From Aquirufa antheringensis (GTDB lineage: Bacteria; Bacteroidota; Bacteroidia; Cytophagales; Spirosomataceae), in assembly GCF_004307425.1 (NCBI RefSeq), contig NZ_SEWZ01000002.1:314935-378934 (forward strand): DNA of 64,000 nt, given 5' to 3'. Within the stretch, counting starts at the first letter, position 1. The number at the start of each line of letters is the position of its first letter. The notes beneath the pieces were generated by a model. That model was not told the origin of the DNA. It made no database searches and worked only from the letters and a program-made list of their open reading frames with translations. Shown piece by piece: positions 53,015 to 62,056 of the stretch. The translations under genes and the position numbers were made by a program.

Positions 53015-54196
53015 ATGTTTGCAAAAGCCTTCGAACACTACGACTCCTTCCGCGAAAATCGCCTAACAAAACGCCGTTTTTCGGCGGCTCTTTGGCAAGA
53101 ATTAATCACTGAATGGTCCACTCATTTTGCTGTCCGCGAACTGGGTAAAACCGAAGAGGGTAGACCTATTCACGAGGTAAAATGGGGCGAAGGACCCATT
53201 CAAGTCATCGCCTGGTCCCAAATGCACGGAGACGAAGCGACAGCCACCATGGCTTTGGCCGATATTTTTCGTTTATTAGCCCCATCTGGTAAACCGAGTG
53301 ATGAGTTTAAGCAAAAATTGCATCAGAATATCACCTTGCGCATCATTCCCCGCCTGAATGCAGACGGTGCAGAAAGATGGCAACGTGAAACGGCATTAGG
53401 TATCGATATGAACCGTGATGCGACGAAACAAAACTCCGTAGAAGCACGCCTTCTATCTGCTTGGGCGGACGAAATTAAACCCGCATTTGCTTTTAATTTA
53501 CACGACCAAAATCGCTTGTATTCGGTAGGCAATAGCCCAGAACAAACCCATATCGCGTTCCTTGCCACCACAGGTGACGACGCAGGAACTTGGACTCCAT
53601 CTCGCTTTCGTGCAGGCCAAATCTGCCAACGAATGCTGCACCAAATCCAGCCCATCATCCCGGGTAAAATTGCCAAATGGACAGACGAATATGAGTCACG
53701 CGCCTTTGGTGATACCTTCTCGTCTCGCGGATACGGTTTGGTTTTATTAGAATCAGGCGGGGCAGGATGGGACCTAGAAAAACATTCGTTACGCAAATTA
53801 AACGCTTGTCTTTTACTTGATGCTTTCTGCGCCATTGCAGACGGAAGCTACGTGGCTGAATCCATTACTGAATACGAGGCCTTACCTACAAACGAGCGAG
53901 CGATTGTGGACATCAAAATCACCGATGCGCCACTCAGTGCAACGGTTCGCGCAGACGTTTTATTTAACCTCGTAGAAACCCCAATGACCGACGGAAATAT
54001 TCATTATTCATGGGTAGTCGAAAACATCGGAGACATGTCACCATTCTATGGATTAACAGAAATCGATGGGAAAGACTTACATTTGTCTCCTGATTCAAGC
54101 ATTTCATTAGGTGAAAATTACACCGAATTGGTCTTATTAAAAGACGGAAAACCCAGCTTTAAACTATCAGATTACACGCATAAAATACAATTCTAA
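53015..54196 (+). CDS. M14-family zinc carboxypeptidase-like protein
   Basis: A 393-residue peptidase of the M14 fold. Zinc ligands: His71 and Glu74 in SQMHGDEATAT and the His in FNLHDQNRLYSVG; the NADGAERW and DMNRDA segments bind the substrate carboxylate, and the Glu in LVLLESGGAGW is the likely catalytic residue. No signal peptide, so probably cytosolic. Bacterial members with this architecture often cleave peptidoglycan-derived or gamma-D-Glu peptides; substrate unproven. The stop directly abuts the start of the acyltransferase gene. Confidence 0.87.
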   Translation: MFAKAFEHYDSFRENRLTKRRFSAALWQELITEWSTHFAVRELGKTEEGRPIHEVKWGEGPIQVIAWSQMHGDEATATMALADIFRLLAPSGKPSDEFKQKLHQNITLRIIPRLNADGAERWQRETALGIDMNRDATKQNSVEARLLSAWADEIKPAFAFNLHDQNRLYSVGNSPEQTHIAFLATTGDDAGTWTPSRFRAGQICQRMLHQIQPIIPGKIAKWTDEYESRAFGDTFSSRGYGLVLLESGGAGWDLEKHSLRKLNACLLLDAFCAIADGSYVAESITEYEALPTNERAIVDIKITDAPLSATVRADVLFNLVETPMTDGNIHYSWVVENIGDMSPFYGLTEIDGKDLHLSPDSSISLGENYTELVLLKDGKPSFKLSDYTHKIQF

Positions 54197-54832
54197 ATGA
54201 CTTCATTACCTGTAATTATCATTGGCGTAAATCCTTTTGGCCTAGAGGTGGCTCATATCTTTCAAAAAAACGACGTCGTTATCTACGGATTCTTAGACGA
54301 TGATCCTAAGAAAAAGGACACCAGCATTGGCGAAATTCCCGTTTTAGGAACAGCAGACGATGAGTCTTATTTCAAATTAATTGGTAAAAACTGCGGCGTA
54401 TTTGTGGCCCTAGAAAACCCAACCGAACGCAAAAAAATGATCGAATTGATCTTAGAAGAACGCGAAGTAAAACCCGTAAATGCAATCCATCCATCCGCTA
54501 ATGTGGCAGACGTGAAAAGCCTTGCGTACGGAGTATTCATCGGTAGCGGAGCGCAAGTTTTACCTGAAACAAAACTAGGGGATCACGTCATCATAGGCTC
54601 CGGCGCCATCATAGAAACCGGTGCACAAATTGCAGATTTTGCTTCCATCGGAGCGGGCTCAGTGATAGGCAAAGAAGCGATCATTGAGAACAACGCTTAC
54701 GTTGGAATTCACTCAACAATTGTGGGAAGTGTGAAGGTAGGAAAGAGCGCTACGGTAGGAGCGGGTAGTGTGGTAATTGAAAATGTCGCTGCCTCGAAAC
54801 GCGTATTCGGCAACCCGGCCAAAGCCCTGTAG
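54197..54832 (+). CDS. PglD/NeuD-type sugar O- or N-acyltransferase
   Basis: A 211-residue enzyme. An N-terminal Rossmann-like PglD domain (VIIIGVNPFGLEVA, GFLDDDPKKKD, residues 5-80) is followed by a left-handed beta-helix of hexapeptide repeats (about 95-205, GVFIGSGAQVLPETKLGDHV). Such enzymes transfer acetyl groups from acetyl-CoA to amino sugars for surface glycans. It starts right at the stop of the M14 gene and converges on the exonuclease gene. Confidence 0.87.
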   Translation: MTSLPVIIIGVNPFGLEVAHIFQKNDVVIYGFLDDDPKKKDTSIGEIPVLGTADDESYFKLIGKNCGVFVALENPTERKKMIELILEEREVKPVNAIHPSANVADVKSLAYGVFIGSGAQVLPETKLGDHVIIGSGAIIETGAQIADFASIGAGSVIGKEAIIENNAYVGIHSTIVGSVKVGKSATVGAGSVVIENVAASKRVFGNPAKAL

Positions 54833-54838
54833 TGAGCC

Positions 54839-55564
54839 CTATAATTTGACAATATTTTCTGGCGCAACTAGATCTAAAAAGTGAAAACGTAGATAGAGTT
54901 GCGCCACTACGATTACATCTTCTAGGCAATACTCATTGATCCTAGCTAATCCATTTTCCTTGTAGAAAACACGGTTCACCTGGTCTCCAGAAAGATCAGC
55001 TTTGGCCCCTGAAATACCCATCAATTCCGCTAACAATTCCAGCGAAGTATAGGATCTTCTATCGCCAAACTTCCACATCTCCATCGTATCCTGGTGGATA
55101 ATTTCCCATGGTTTTTTGCCTTGCAATTGCAACGATTTCGGAATCTCCAAGCCATTAATGAGCATGCGCCTACACAAATACGGGAAGTCAAATTCCTTTC
55201 CATTATGCGCCACCAGCGTTAATTCTCTCGACTTATAGGTCTTGTTTACGAAGGCGATGAACTCTGTGAGAAGCGTTTTTTCGTCTGCGTGGGCTATCGT
55301 CTTCACTTTTAAGGCCATCTCACCCTGTTTGTTAACGAACAAAAAGCCCATTCCCACCACGATAATCTTCCCAAATTCCGCATACAATGGCGCCTTTTCG
55401 AAATACATCTCTTCTAGGCTGATATTAGCGGGATTTATCAAATTCTTCGCCTTTCTTAGCCAAAATTCTTTCATTTTATCTGAAAGTAGGGCAAAATCGG
55501 ATACTCCTGACGAAGTTTCGATATCAATGAAGAGGGTATTCTTGAAGTTCTTTAAGGTATCCAT
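54839..55564 (-). CDS. DnaQ-like 3'-5' exonuclease (PolB-associated type)
   Basis: A 241-residue DEDD-superfamily nuclease. Exo I motif FIDIETSSG with Asp14 and Glu16, Exo II in LVAHNGKEFDFPYLCRRM, and an Exo III-type ending EYCLEDVIVVAQLYLRF. It resembles the predicted 3'-5' exonucleases related to the PolB proofreading domain. The 5' leader includes a parS-like 16-mer, only 7 bp from the start codon. Confidence 0.87.
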   Translation of the reverse strand: MDTLKNFKNTLFIDIETSSGVSDFALLSDKMKEFWLRKAKNLINPANISLEEMYFEKAPLYAEFGKIIVVGMGFLFVNKQGEMALKVKTIAHADEKTLLTEFIAFVNKTYKSRELTLVAHNGKEFDFPYLCRRMLINGLEIPKSLQLQGKKPWEIIHQDTMEMWKFGDRRSYTSLELLAELMGISGAKADLSGDQVNRVFYKENGLARINEYCLEDVIVVAQLYLRFHFLDLVAPENIVKL

Positions 55565-55570
55565 ATTTCA

Positions 55571-55586
55571 TGTTCCACGTGGAACG
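55571..55586. promoter_or_regulatory. parS-like site (variant)
   Basis: TGTTCCACGTGGAACG differs from the canonical TGTTTCACGTGAAACA at three positions but keeps the palindromic CCACGTGG core. It lies in the leader of the exonuclease gene, 20 bp from a canonical site. ParB binding is likely but weaker or of variant type. Confidence 0.7.
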
Positions 55587-55594
55587 CGTAAATC

Positions 55595-56329
55595 TTATGC
55601 TTTCAATGTTTCACGTGAAACATTCACTAATTCCATTTTAAACAGATCATTCAAATGCCCTTTGACAATAGCCGAAACAGCTTCAAAATCCATTTCCTTG
55701 CCTAATTCCTGCTGTAACGAAGTAACTCCACGGGTCGCAATGCCACAAGGCACAATGTGAGAGAAATAGCTCAAATCCGTATTGACGTTCAGCGCAAAGC
55801 CGTGCATGCTTATCCAACGAGACGCCTTCACACCCATGGCACAAATCTTGCGAGCGCCTTCTTCTGTAGGATCAATCCACACACCCGTCAAGCCCTCAAT
55901 CCGGCCAGCTACTAACCCAAAACCCTCACAGGTTTTAATAATCGCCTCTTCCAGCATACGCAGATATAAGTGAATGTCTGTATAGAAATTCTCTAAATCC
56001 AGAATAGGGTAGCCCACTAATTGGCCGGGTCCGTGGTAGGTAATATCACCACCTCGATTCGTCTTAAAAAAGGTAGCACCTATAGTAGACAAGAACGATT
56101 CTTGCAACAACAAATGGGACTCGTCACCGCTCTTACCTAGGGTGTATACGTGGGGGTGTTGGCAAAATAGAAGGTAATTATTCGTGGTGATTTTGTGGTC
56201 CTCTTCAAGGCCTCTGTTATCTAATTTCACTGTCGCTATGCGATTTAATAAAGTCTCCTGTAGATCCCAAGCTTCCTTGTATTCTATCAGTTTTAAATCA
56301 ACAAATTGGACTTCTTTATTCTGCTTCAT
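55595..56329 (-). CDS. lipB: Octanoyl-[ACP]:protein N-octanoyltransferase (lipoyl biosynthesis)
   Basis: A 244-residue LipB, which moves octanoate from acyl carrier protein to lipoyl domains of 2-oxoacid dehydrogenases. Motifs: RGGDITYHGPGQLVGYP (92-108), the catalytic Lys168 in AMGVKASRW, and catalytic Cys195 in HIVPCGI. The C-terminal residues NVSRET are encoded by a canonical parS site, so the gene end overlaps a chromosome segregation element. A minus-strand TATCTTTG promoter element lies 56 bp upstream. Confidence 0.96.
   Translation of the reverse strand: MKQNKEVQFVDLKLIEYKEAWDLQETLLNRIATVKLDNRGLEEDHKITTNNYLLFCQHPHVYTLGKSGDESHLLLQESFLSTIGATFFKTNRGGDITYHGPGQLVGYPILDLENFYTDIHLYLRMLEEAIIKTCEGFGLVAGRIEGLTGVWIDPTEEGARKICAMGVKASRWISMHGFALNVNTDLSYFSHIVPCGIATRGVTSLQQELGKEMDFEAVSAIVKGHLNDLFKMELVNVSRETLKA
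55607..55622. promoter_or_regulatory. Canonical parS site inside lipB 3' end
   Basis: TGTTTCACGTGAAACA, an exact match to the conserved bacterial parS palindrome bound by ParB/Spo0J. It encodes residues NVSRET of LipB on the minus strand. Confidence 0.93.
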
Positions 56330-56384
56330 TCTTTATCAAGAGGCTGATAGCGCCAAACTAAACCCCGGGCTATCTTTAGGAAAA

Positions 56385-56392
56385 CAAAGATA
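56385..56392 (-). promoter_or_regulatory. -7 promoter element (TATCTTTG) of lipB
   Basis: Exact TAnnTTTG on the minus strand, 56 bp from the lipB start codon. On the plus strand TATCTTTA (56371-56378) may serve the divergent yraN-like gene. Confidence 0.6.
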
Positions 56393-56397
56393 CAATA

Positions 56398-56751
56398 ATG
56401 GCAAAACATATAACACAAGGAAAATTAGGTGAACAAATTAGCGTAGACTATCTATTAAAAAACGCCTATACCATCGAAGCAAGAAACTACCGCTACAAAC
56501 GAGCGGAGATCGACATCGTGGCTAAAAAAGGGGATCTCTTAATCTTCATAGAAGTCAAATCCCTTCGCAGAAATACCCACGGACACCCGGAGCAGAAAAT
56601 CACCCAAAACAAAATAAGGCTCATCAGCAGGGCTGCTTGTGCCTACCAATACCAGCATAAATGGCGCCAAGAAGTTCGTTTTGACAGCATTTCGGTGAAT
56701 TTTTATCCACAAGCGTTCAAAATAGAGCATTTCGAGGATGCTTTTTCGTAA
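56398..56751 (+). CDS. YraN (UPF0102) family endonuclease-like protein
   Basis: A 117-residue member of UPF0102, a restriction-endonuclease-like fold. The pattern RNYRYKRAEIDIVAKKGDLL and FIEVKSL contains the E-x-D...E-x-K arrangement of that nuclease fold. Biological function remains unproven. It starts a plus-strand run with ybeY and mnmG. Confidence 0.9.
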   Translation: MAKHITQGKLGEQISVDYLLKNAYTIEARNYRYKRAEIDIVAKKGDLLIFIEVKSLRRNTHGHPEQKITQNKIRLISRAACAYQYQHKWRQEVRFDSISVNFYPQAFKIEHFEDAFS

Positions 56752-56774
56752 ATTCGCGCTTTAATAGCGCGCAC

Positions 56775-57185
56775 ATGATTCAATTTTGCACAGAAGACAT
56801 AACATTCTCCCTAAAAGAGAAGTTAAAACACAAAGCCTGGTTAAACGAGGTGGCGAAACAAGAAGGGAAAAAGATCCTAGAACTAAGCTATGTCTTTTGC
56901 TCCGATGATTATCTGTTACAGATTAACCAGGAGTATTTGAACCACGATACGCTAACGGATATCGTGACTTTTGATAACTCAGAAGACCCAAAGAAAATCG
57001 AGGGAGATATCTTTATCTCGATCGATCGCGTGAAAGAAAATGGGGAAAAGCTCGGTACCTCTGAAACAGAATTAGAGCGCGTCATGGTGCACGGTTTATT
57101 GCACTTACTGGGTTATAAAGACAAGAAGAAAGAGGACAAGGCATTAATGACCGAGAAAGAAGATTTTTACATTAAACAATACTAA
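56775..57185 (+). CDS. ybeY: rRNA maturation endoribonuclease YbeY
   Basis: A 136-residue YbeY, a zinc endoribonuclease for 16S rRNA 3'-end maturation and ribosome quality control. The metal motif is HGLLHLLGYKD: His106 and His110 are kept, but the third His of the usual GYDH is Asp116 here, a variant I recall from other Bacteroidota. DTLTDIVTFD also fits the family. A canonical parS site separates it from mnmG. Confidence 0.93.
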   Translation: MIQFCTEDITFSLKEKLKHKAWLNEVAKQEGKKILELSYVFCSDDYLLQINQEYLNHDTLTDIVTFDNSEDPKKIEGDIFISIDRVKENGEKLGTSETELERVMVHGLLHLLGYKDKKKEDKALMTEKEDFYIKQY

Positions 57186-57187
57186 AA

Positions 57188-57203
57188 TGTTTCACGTGAA
57201 ACA
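57188..57203. promoter_or_regulatory. Canonical parS site between ybeY and mnmG
   Basis: Exact TGTTTCACGTGAAACA, 2 bp after the ybeY stop and ending 9 bp before the mnmG start codon. It fills the gap where a ribosome-binding region would be. Confidence 0.93.
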
Positions 57204-57212
57204 TGCATAGCT

Positions 57213-59072
57213 ATGCTAAATTCATACGATGTAATTGTGGTGGGAGCGGGACACGCCGGATGCGAAGCAGCTTATTCGGCGGCGCAGATGGGCTCACGTG
57301 TTTTGTTGGTCACGATGAATATGCAGACGATTGCCCAGATGTCTTGCAACCCAGCAATGGGGGGTGTAGCGAAGGGTCAAATCGTTAGAGAAATCGATGC
57401 CCTAGGTGGAATGTCTGGAATCATTTCAGACAAGACCATGATTCAATTTAGAATGTTGAATCGCTCTAAAGGTCCGGCGATGTGGTCACCCCGTTGTCAA
57501 TCCGATCGGATGCGTTTTGCAGAGGAATGGAGAAATGCATTAGAGGGGAATTTGAATGTTGATTTTTGGCAAGATTCTGTTCAGCAATTAATCGTAGAAA
57601 AAGGCGAAGTGAAAGGGGTCATCACCCGCATGGGAATGACTTTCACCGCACGCGCCGTCGTACTAACGAACGGAACCTTTTTAAATGGCTTGATCCACAT
57701 AGGAGAGAAGAATTTTGGCGGAGGAAGAATGGCAGAACCGATGGCCATCGGACTAACGGAACAACTGGTTAACCTAGGTTTCGAATCCGGGAGAATGAAG
57801 ACAGGAACGCCACCACGTGTGGATGGTAGAAGCCTAGACTTCGCAGCCATGGAGGAACAAAAGGGCGACGAAAATCCAAGTTCCTTTTCGTACTTAACTG
57901 AAACTCCGCTGACCGAGCAACGCTCTTGTTGGATCACGCATACGAACACGAAAGTACACGAGGTCTTGCGTAAAGGCTTCGACCGTTCGCCTATGTTCGC
58001 TGGTAGAATCAAAGGTTTAGGCCCGCGCTACTGTCCATCGGTGGAAGATAAAATCAACCGCTTTGCAGACAAAGATTCGCACCAGATTTTTGTAGAACCA
58101 GAAGGCTGGAGCACGGTAGAAATTTACGTCAATGGATTCTCGACTTCCTTGCCAGAGGACATTCAATTCGAAGCGATTCGTTTAATCCCAGGATTTGAAA
58201 AAGCGAAGATGTTCCGTCCGGGTTACGCGATCGAATACGATTATTTCCCACCTACTCAATTGGCTCCCACCTTAGAGACGAAGCGCGTGAAAGGCTTATT
58301 CTTTGCTGGCCAAATCAACGGTACCACAGGTTACGAAGAAGCCGCTTGCCAAGGACTAATGGCGGGTATCAATGCCCACTTAAAAACGCACGAATTAGAT
58401 CCATTTACGTTGTCTCGTTCGGATGCGTACATCGGTGTGTTAATCGATGATTTAATTAACAAAGGAACGGACGAGCCGTACCGCATGTTCACATCCCGTG
58501 CCGAGTTTAGAACGCTGCTAAGACAAGACAATGCGGATGAACGCTTAACCGCAAAAGGATACCAATTAGGTTTAGCGACCGATCAACGCTGGAATAAATT
58601 CCAAGAGAAGAAAGCGCAAGTAGCGGCTTTGACAGAAGAAATAAAAAATACGAAAGTAAAACCAACCGAAGTAAACGACTGGCTAGAGCAGGAGGGAAGC
58701 GCGACCTTAAAAGAGGGGGCGCCCATCGTGAATTTATTACGCCGTTCCGATTTATCCTTCGACCGCATCGCAACCCACCCAAGTGTGGAACCGATCGTTA
58801 GAAACTATTCACAAGAAGTACGCGAACAAGTGGAGATCCTTGTGAAGTATGAAAGCTATATTGAGAAAGAACGTTTAATGGTAGACAAAATGAAATCAAT
58901 GGAAGACTTAACGATTCCAGCGAATTTTGATTACGATAAAATCAAAACGCTTTCGACAGAATCGCGCATTAAATTGAAATCGATTTTGCCACAAACCATC
59001 GGACAGGCAAGTCGCATTTCTGGCGTATCCGCATCGGACGTTTCGATCTTACTTTTATTCATGGGACGCTAA
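57213..59072 (+). CDS. mnmG: tRNA uridine-5-carboxymethylaminomethyl(34) synthesis enzyme MnmG (GidA)
   Basis: A 619-residue full-length MnmG, the FAD- and NADH-dependent partner of MnmE that modifies wobble uridine 34 of several tRNAs. FAD-binding [19 protein letters not shown] at 9-27, [20 protein letters not shown] after it, the conserved [13 protein letters not shown] with its Cys, and the C-terminal [16 protein letters not shown]. gidA is commonly close to oriC and parS, as seen here. The stop overlaps the methyltransferase start by one base (TAATG). Confidence 0.97.
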   Translation: MLNSYDVIVVGAGHAGCEAAYSAAQMGSRVLLVTMNMQTIAQMSCNPAMGGVAKGQIVREIDALGGMSGIISDKTMIQFRMLNRSKGPAMWSPRCQSDRMRFAEEWRNALEGNLNVDFWQDSVQQLIVEKGEVKGVITRMGMTFTARAVVLTNGTFLNGLIHIGEKNFGGGRMAEPMAIGLTEQLVNLGFESGRMKTGTPPRVDGRSLDFAAMEEQKGDENPSSFSYLTETPLTEQRSCWITHTNTKVHEVLRKGFDRSPMFAGRIKGLGPRYCPSVEDKINRFADKDSHQIFVEPEGWSTVEIYVNGFSTSLPEDIQFEAIRLIPGFEKAKMFRPGYAIEYDYFPPTQLAPTLETKRVKGLFFAGQINGTTGYEEAACQGLMAGINAHLKTHELDPFTLSRSDAYIGVLIDDLINKGTDEPYRMFTSRAEFRTLLRQDNADERLTAKGYQLGLATDQRWNKFQEKKAQVAALTEEIKNTKVKPTEVNDWLEQEGSATLKEGAPIVNLLRRSDLSFDRIATHPSVEPIVRNYSQEVREQVEILVKYESYIEKERLMVDKMKSMEDLTIPANFDYDKIKTLSTESRIKLKSILPQTIGQASRISGVSASDVSILLLFMGR

Positions 59073-59956
59073 TGGAAAACATACAAAACTGCCCCATTTG
59101 CGGATCGCCTGATTCCGCCTTGAAATTCAAGGCGAAAGACTATACCGTATCGAACGAACTGTTTCATATCGTGACCTGTCATTCATGTCAGTTGATCTAC
59201 ACGAATCCACGACCAGCGGCACACGAAGCGGGACCTTATTACCACGCGAGTGCCTATATTTCGCACAGCGATACGAATGAGGGAATTGTCAATAAGTTAT
59301 ATCACGCCGTACGCAAATTCACCTTGCAGTCGAAAACGAAGTGGATTGAGCCAGAGAGAAAAGGAAATAAAGAACTGCTAGATATTGGCTGTGGAAACGG
59401 CCACTTCTTAGCGGCCGCGAAAGAAAAGGGTTGGCATATTAATGGCGTTGAATTAGACCCAGAAACAGCCACTAGAGCCGCGAAATTAACGGGCCTACCC
59501 ATTGCGCCGTCTTTAAAAGAAATCAGCTCAGACAAAAGCTTTCAGGTGATTACACTTTGGCATGTGTTAGAACATGTCTACGAACTAGACGAATATTTTC
59601 AATTCTTTAAAAGCCGTTTAGCGCCAGACGGAAAATTGCTTTTAGCCTTGCCTAATCCCGCTTCCTTCGATGCAAACCATTTCGAACAATACTGGGCAGC
59701 CTATGATGTTCCACGACACATTTACCACTTCACCCCAGCCACCATCACCGCATTAGCGGCTAAATACGGGTTTAAATTAAAGAAGAGTCGCGGACTGATC
59801 TTCGATAGCTTTTACATTTCTTTGTTAAGTAACGAATACAAAACGGGGAACAAGCGCTTACTTCATTCGTTCTGTATTGGTCTACTTTCTAACCTACGAG
59901 CGATGCTAGGCAAGCCGAATTTTTCCAGTAATTTATACTTTTTTGAACATGCGTAA
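59072..59956 (+). CDS. Class I SAM-dependent methyltransferase with N-terminal zinc ribbon
   Basis: A 294-residue protein. Two CxxC pairs (Cys7/Cys10 and Cys36/Cys39) form a small zinc ribbon. The Rossmann-type SAM-binding motif LLDIGCGNGHFLAAA lies near 107-121, then GVELDPETATRAA, and VITLWHVLEHVYELDEY as motif post-II. This matches the Methyltransf_23 type, often acting on sugars or lipids of the envelope; substrate unknown. Coupled to mnmG and overlapping the lipoprotein gene by 8 bp. Confidence 0.88.
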   Translation: MENIQNCPICGSPDSALKFKAKDYTVSNELFHIVTCHSCQLIYTNPRPAAHEAGPYYHASAYISHSDTNEGIVNKLYHAVRKFTLQSKTKWIEPERKGNKELLDIGCGNGHFLAAAKEKGWHINGVELDPETATRAAKLTGLPIAPSLKEISSDKSFQVITLWHVLEHVYELDEYFQFFKSRLAPDGKLLLALPNPASFDANHFEQYWAAYDVPRHIYHFTPATITALAAKYGFKLKKSRGLIFDSFYISLLSNEYKTGNKRLLHSFCIGLLSNLRAMLGKPNFSSNLYFFEHA

Positions 59957-61580
59957 TTACCTGAAATTCAGCTTATTGTTTGCATTTTTAGGCCTAGGAA
60001 TCAGCTTAGTTTTTCTACAGAGTTGCGCCCAAATGGCCTCTCCTCCCGGGGGAAAAAAAGACACCTTAGCGCCGGTAGTTCTGAGCTCTATCCCCTTAAA
60101 CAAAAGCAAGAATTTCAAAGGCAAAAAAATCGAATTAAACTTCAACGAATACGTCACGGTTAAAAACCTAAATCAGGAATTGTTAATTACTCCCTCAATT
60201 GGTAATTACGAAACGCGGATTCGGCCTACTGGCTTAACACTCGTTCTGGACAGTGCTCTAAAAGATAATACCACCTATACCTTCAACTTTAGAAATGCCG
60301 TAGAAGATATCGCTGAACGGAATAAAGGCAAGAATATAAAACTCGTTTTCAGCACCTCAAATGCGATTGATTCCTTGAAAATTGAGGGTCGCATAAAGCA
60401 CCTGTTAACTAACAAGAAAGCCGATAACATCACGGTAGGCCTTTACCCTTACACAGATAGCTTGTCTATCGACAAAGCGAAGCCTTACTATTTCGTTCGA
60501 ACGGATACGTCTGGTACCTATGCTTTGGAAAACTTAGCTGCCGGGAAATACTACATGGCAGCCTTCGAGGACGCAAACAATAACCTGGTTTATAATTCCG
60601 CCAAAGAATCGGTAGACTTCATCACAGAACCCTTCATCGATCTACGCAAAAATGAGACGCGCAACTTTAAAATCGCCCTACAGAACCAGGATCCGCTAAA
60701 ATTAAGCAAAACGACCTCCACCGCAAAGACCATTCTTTATGAGTTTTCGCGTGGAATTAAAACAGCAGATTTACGCTTTTCATCGAGCGAAAAACCCCTT
60801 TATCAAATCGAAAACGACCGCAACTTGCGCATCTATGCCGGCGGATTAAATAAGGCCGATACACTGAAGATCGAAGCGGCCCTAGAAGATTCGGTAGGCA
60901 GAAAATACGAGTTCAAGTTAAAGGCTAAATTCCGCGAACTAGCAAAAAAAGAAAAGTCAACCTATGCGGCACTTGGTTTCGACGTGTTCCCTAAGGTAGG
61001 TGCACAAATCGTTCCCACAGACTCCCTAATGCTCATTTTCCCTAAACCAGTCTTACAATGGGTCTCTAAAAAAGTACACATTTTAACGGAGAATGAGGAT
61101 GACTTAACGTTCCCTGATGAGGCATTCTCATGGAATAAATTCCAAAATGTATTGACCATTAAAAGTACGTTTTTACCTAAGGCGCCCAAGTTCACTTTGG
61201 CCTTAGATAAAATTGCTTTCGTGGGCCCAGAGGCAGATTCTACAAACGAATACAAACAAGTTATTAAACGTTTAGATCCGGAAGAAACAGGTGTCATCGA
61301 GGGAGGTATTCGCCAGCCTGGTCATTATATCTACCAGCTGTTAAAAGGGGATAAACTAGAGAAAGCATACGAGCAAAAAGCCACGGGTCCTTGTTCTTTT
61401 GTAAACGTGGAACCTGGCCTCTATACCCTAAGAGCCATCGTGGATACCAACGAAAATGGCCAATGGGACATTGGAAATTACAAGACACGGACTAAATCAG
61501 AAGAGGTTTATTACTTTGATACGAAGATCAAATTAAAGGCCAACTTCCAGTTAAGTGACTTGTGGATAACCCTACCATAG
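59949..61580 (+). CDS. Ig-like domain outer lipoprotein
   Basis: A 543-residue lipoprotein from ATG 59949. The signal sequence ends with LQSC (Cys26 is lipidated) and then AQMASPPGGKKDTLAPV, the start of a Big_5/SbsA-type Ig domain common in Bacteroidota (about 40-130). Beta-rich repeats follow, with a carboxypeptidase-regulatory-like segment (TSGTYALENLAAGKYYMAAF). Function unknown. Its last codons overlap the first DnaA box of the origin region (61561-61569). Confidence 0.85.
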   Translation: MRNYLKFSLLFAFLGLGISLVFLQSCAQMASPPGGKKDTLAPVVLSSIPLNKSKNFKGKKIELNFNEYVTVKNLNQELLITPSIGNYETRIRPTGLTLVLDSALKDNTTYTFNFRNAVEDIAERNKGKNIKLVFSTSNAIDSLKIEGRIKHLLTNKKADNITVGLYPYTDSLSIDKAKPYYFVRTDTSGTYALENLAAGKYYMAAFEDANNNLVYNSAKESVDFITEPFIDLRKNETRNFKIALQNQDPLKLSKTTSTAKTILYEFSRGIKTADLRFSSSEKPLYQIENDRNLRIYAGGLNKADTLKIEAALEDSVGRKYEFKLKAKFRELAKKEKSTYAALGFDVFPKVGAQIVPTDSLMLIFPKPVLQWVSKKVHILTENEDDLTFPDEAFSWNKFQNVLTIKSTFLPKAPKFTLALDKIAFVGPEADSTNEYKQVIKRLDPEETGVIEGGIRQPGHYIYQLLKGDKLEKAYEQKATGPCSFVNVEPGLYTLRAIVDTNENGQWDIGNYKTRTKSEEVYYFDTKIKLKANFQLSDLWITLP

Positions 61581-61797
61581 CAGTGTGGATAAGTGCCTTT
61601 TTTATCCACATTCTATCCACATAAACCGTGGATAAGTGTGCATAAGTTTTTACCCACACAAGGCAGTGTGGATAAACTCAGACTTATCCACAAGTTGTTA
61701 GCTACTTATCCACACAGGTGTATTGCGTTTCGAATTTGCAAAACTCACTGATATCAAGCACTTACAAACACGATTTTGAGTTATCCACTTATCCACA

Positions 61798-61859
61798 GAG
61801 AACAACAAGAAGAAACAAAAAAGAGATTTAAAAAACTTTTTCTTTTTTTAATTTATGTG
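61798..61859. other. AT-rich candidate duplex-unwinding element 1
   Basis: An almost pure A/T stretch with A-rich then T-rich runs, placed between the tandem boxes at 61781-61797 and the box at 61860. Position and composition fit a DnaA unwinding element. Confidence 0.6.
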
Positions 61860-61868
61860 TGTGGATAA

Positions 61869-61962
61869 GTTTTAAGCTGAAAAAAAGGTTTTGATGCTTT
61901 TTTGATATTATAGGTATATAAAATAGTATAAAGAGATAAAAAAAGAGTAAATCACCTGTTCG
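61869..61962. other. AT-rich candidate duplex-unwinding element 2
   Basis: A second AT-rich stretch with repeated GATAAA/GATATTA-like motifs between boxes at 61860 and 61965. Either this or the preceding tract could be the melting site. Confidence 0.55.
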
Positions 61963-62056
61963 AATGTGGATAACTGGTGGATAAGTAAATTAGGTGCAAA
62001 AATAACTATATTTAATACAATTTGGCTAAATTGCCGCTTCTAAACCCTTCAGACAA

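Larger units (their letters stand above)
61561..62056. other. Chromosome replication origin (oriC) candidate
   Basis: Nine exact TTATCCACA DnaA boxes: plus-strand at 61602, 61684, 61706 and 61789; minus-strand (TGTGGATAA) at 61561, 61584, 61667, 61860 and 61965. A tenth matches TTATNCACA (minus, 61637). One-mismatch boxes lie at 61613, 61627, 61650, 61781 and 61976. Most cluster in 61561-61714, with others flanking AT-rich tracts. The 476-bp gap has no gene. No dnaA gene is nearby, which is usual in Bacteroidota. Three parS sites lie 4.4-6.0 kb to the left. Confidence 0.93.

Noticed and set aside
61561..62056. Reading the DnaA-box cluster as a DnaA-titrating (datA-like) locus
   Set aside because: Density, flanking AT-rich tracts, absence of genes and proximity of three parS sites fit an origin better. 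A GC-skew plot would settle it.
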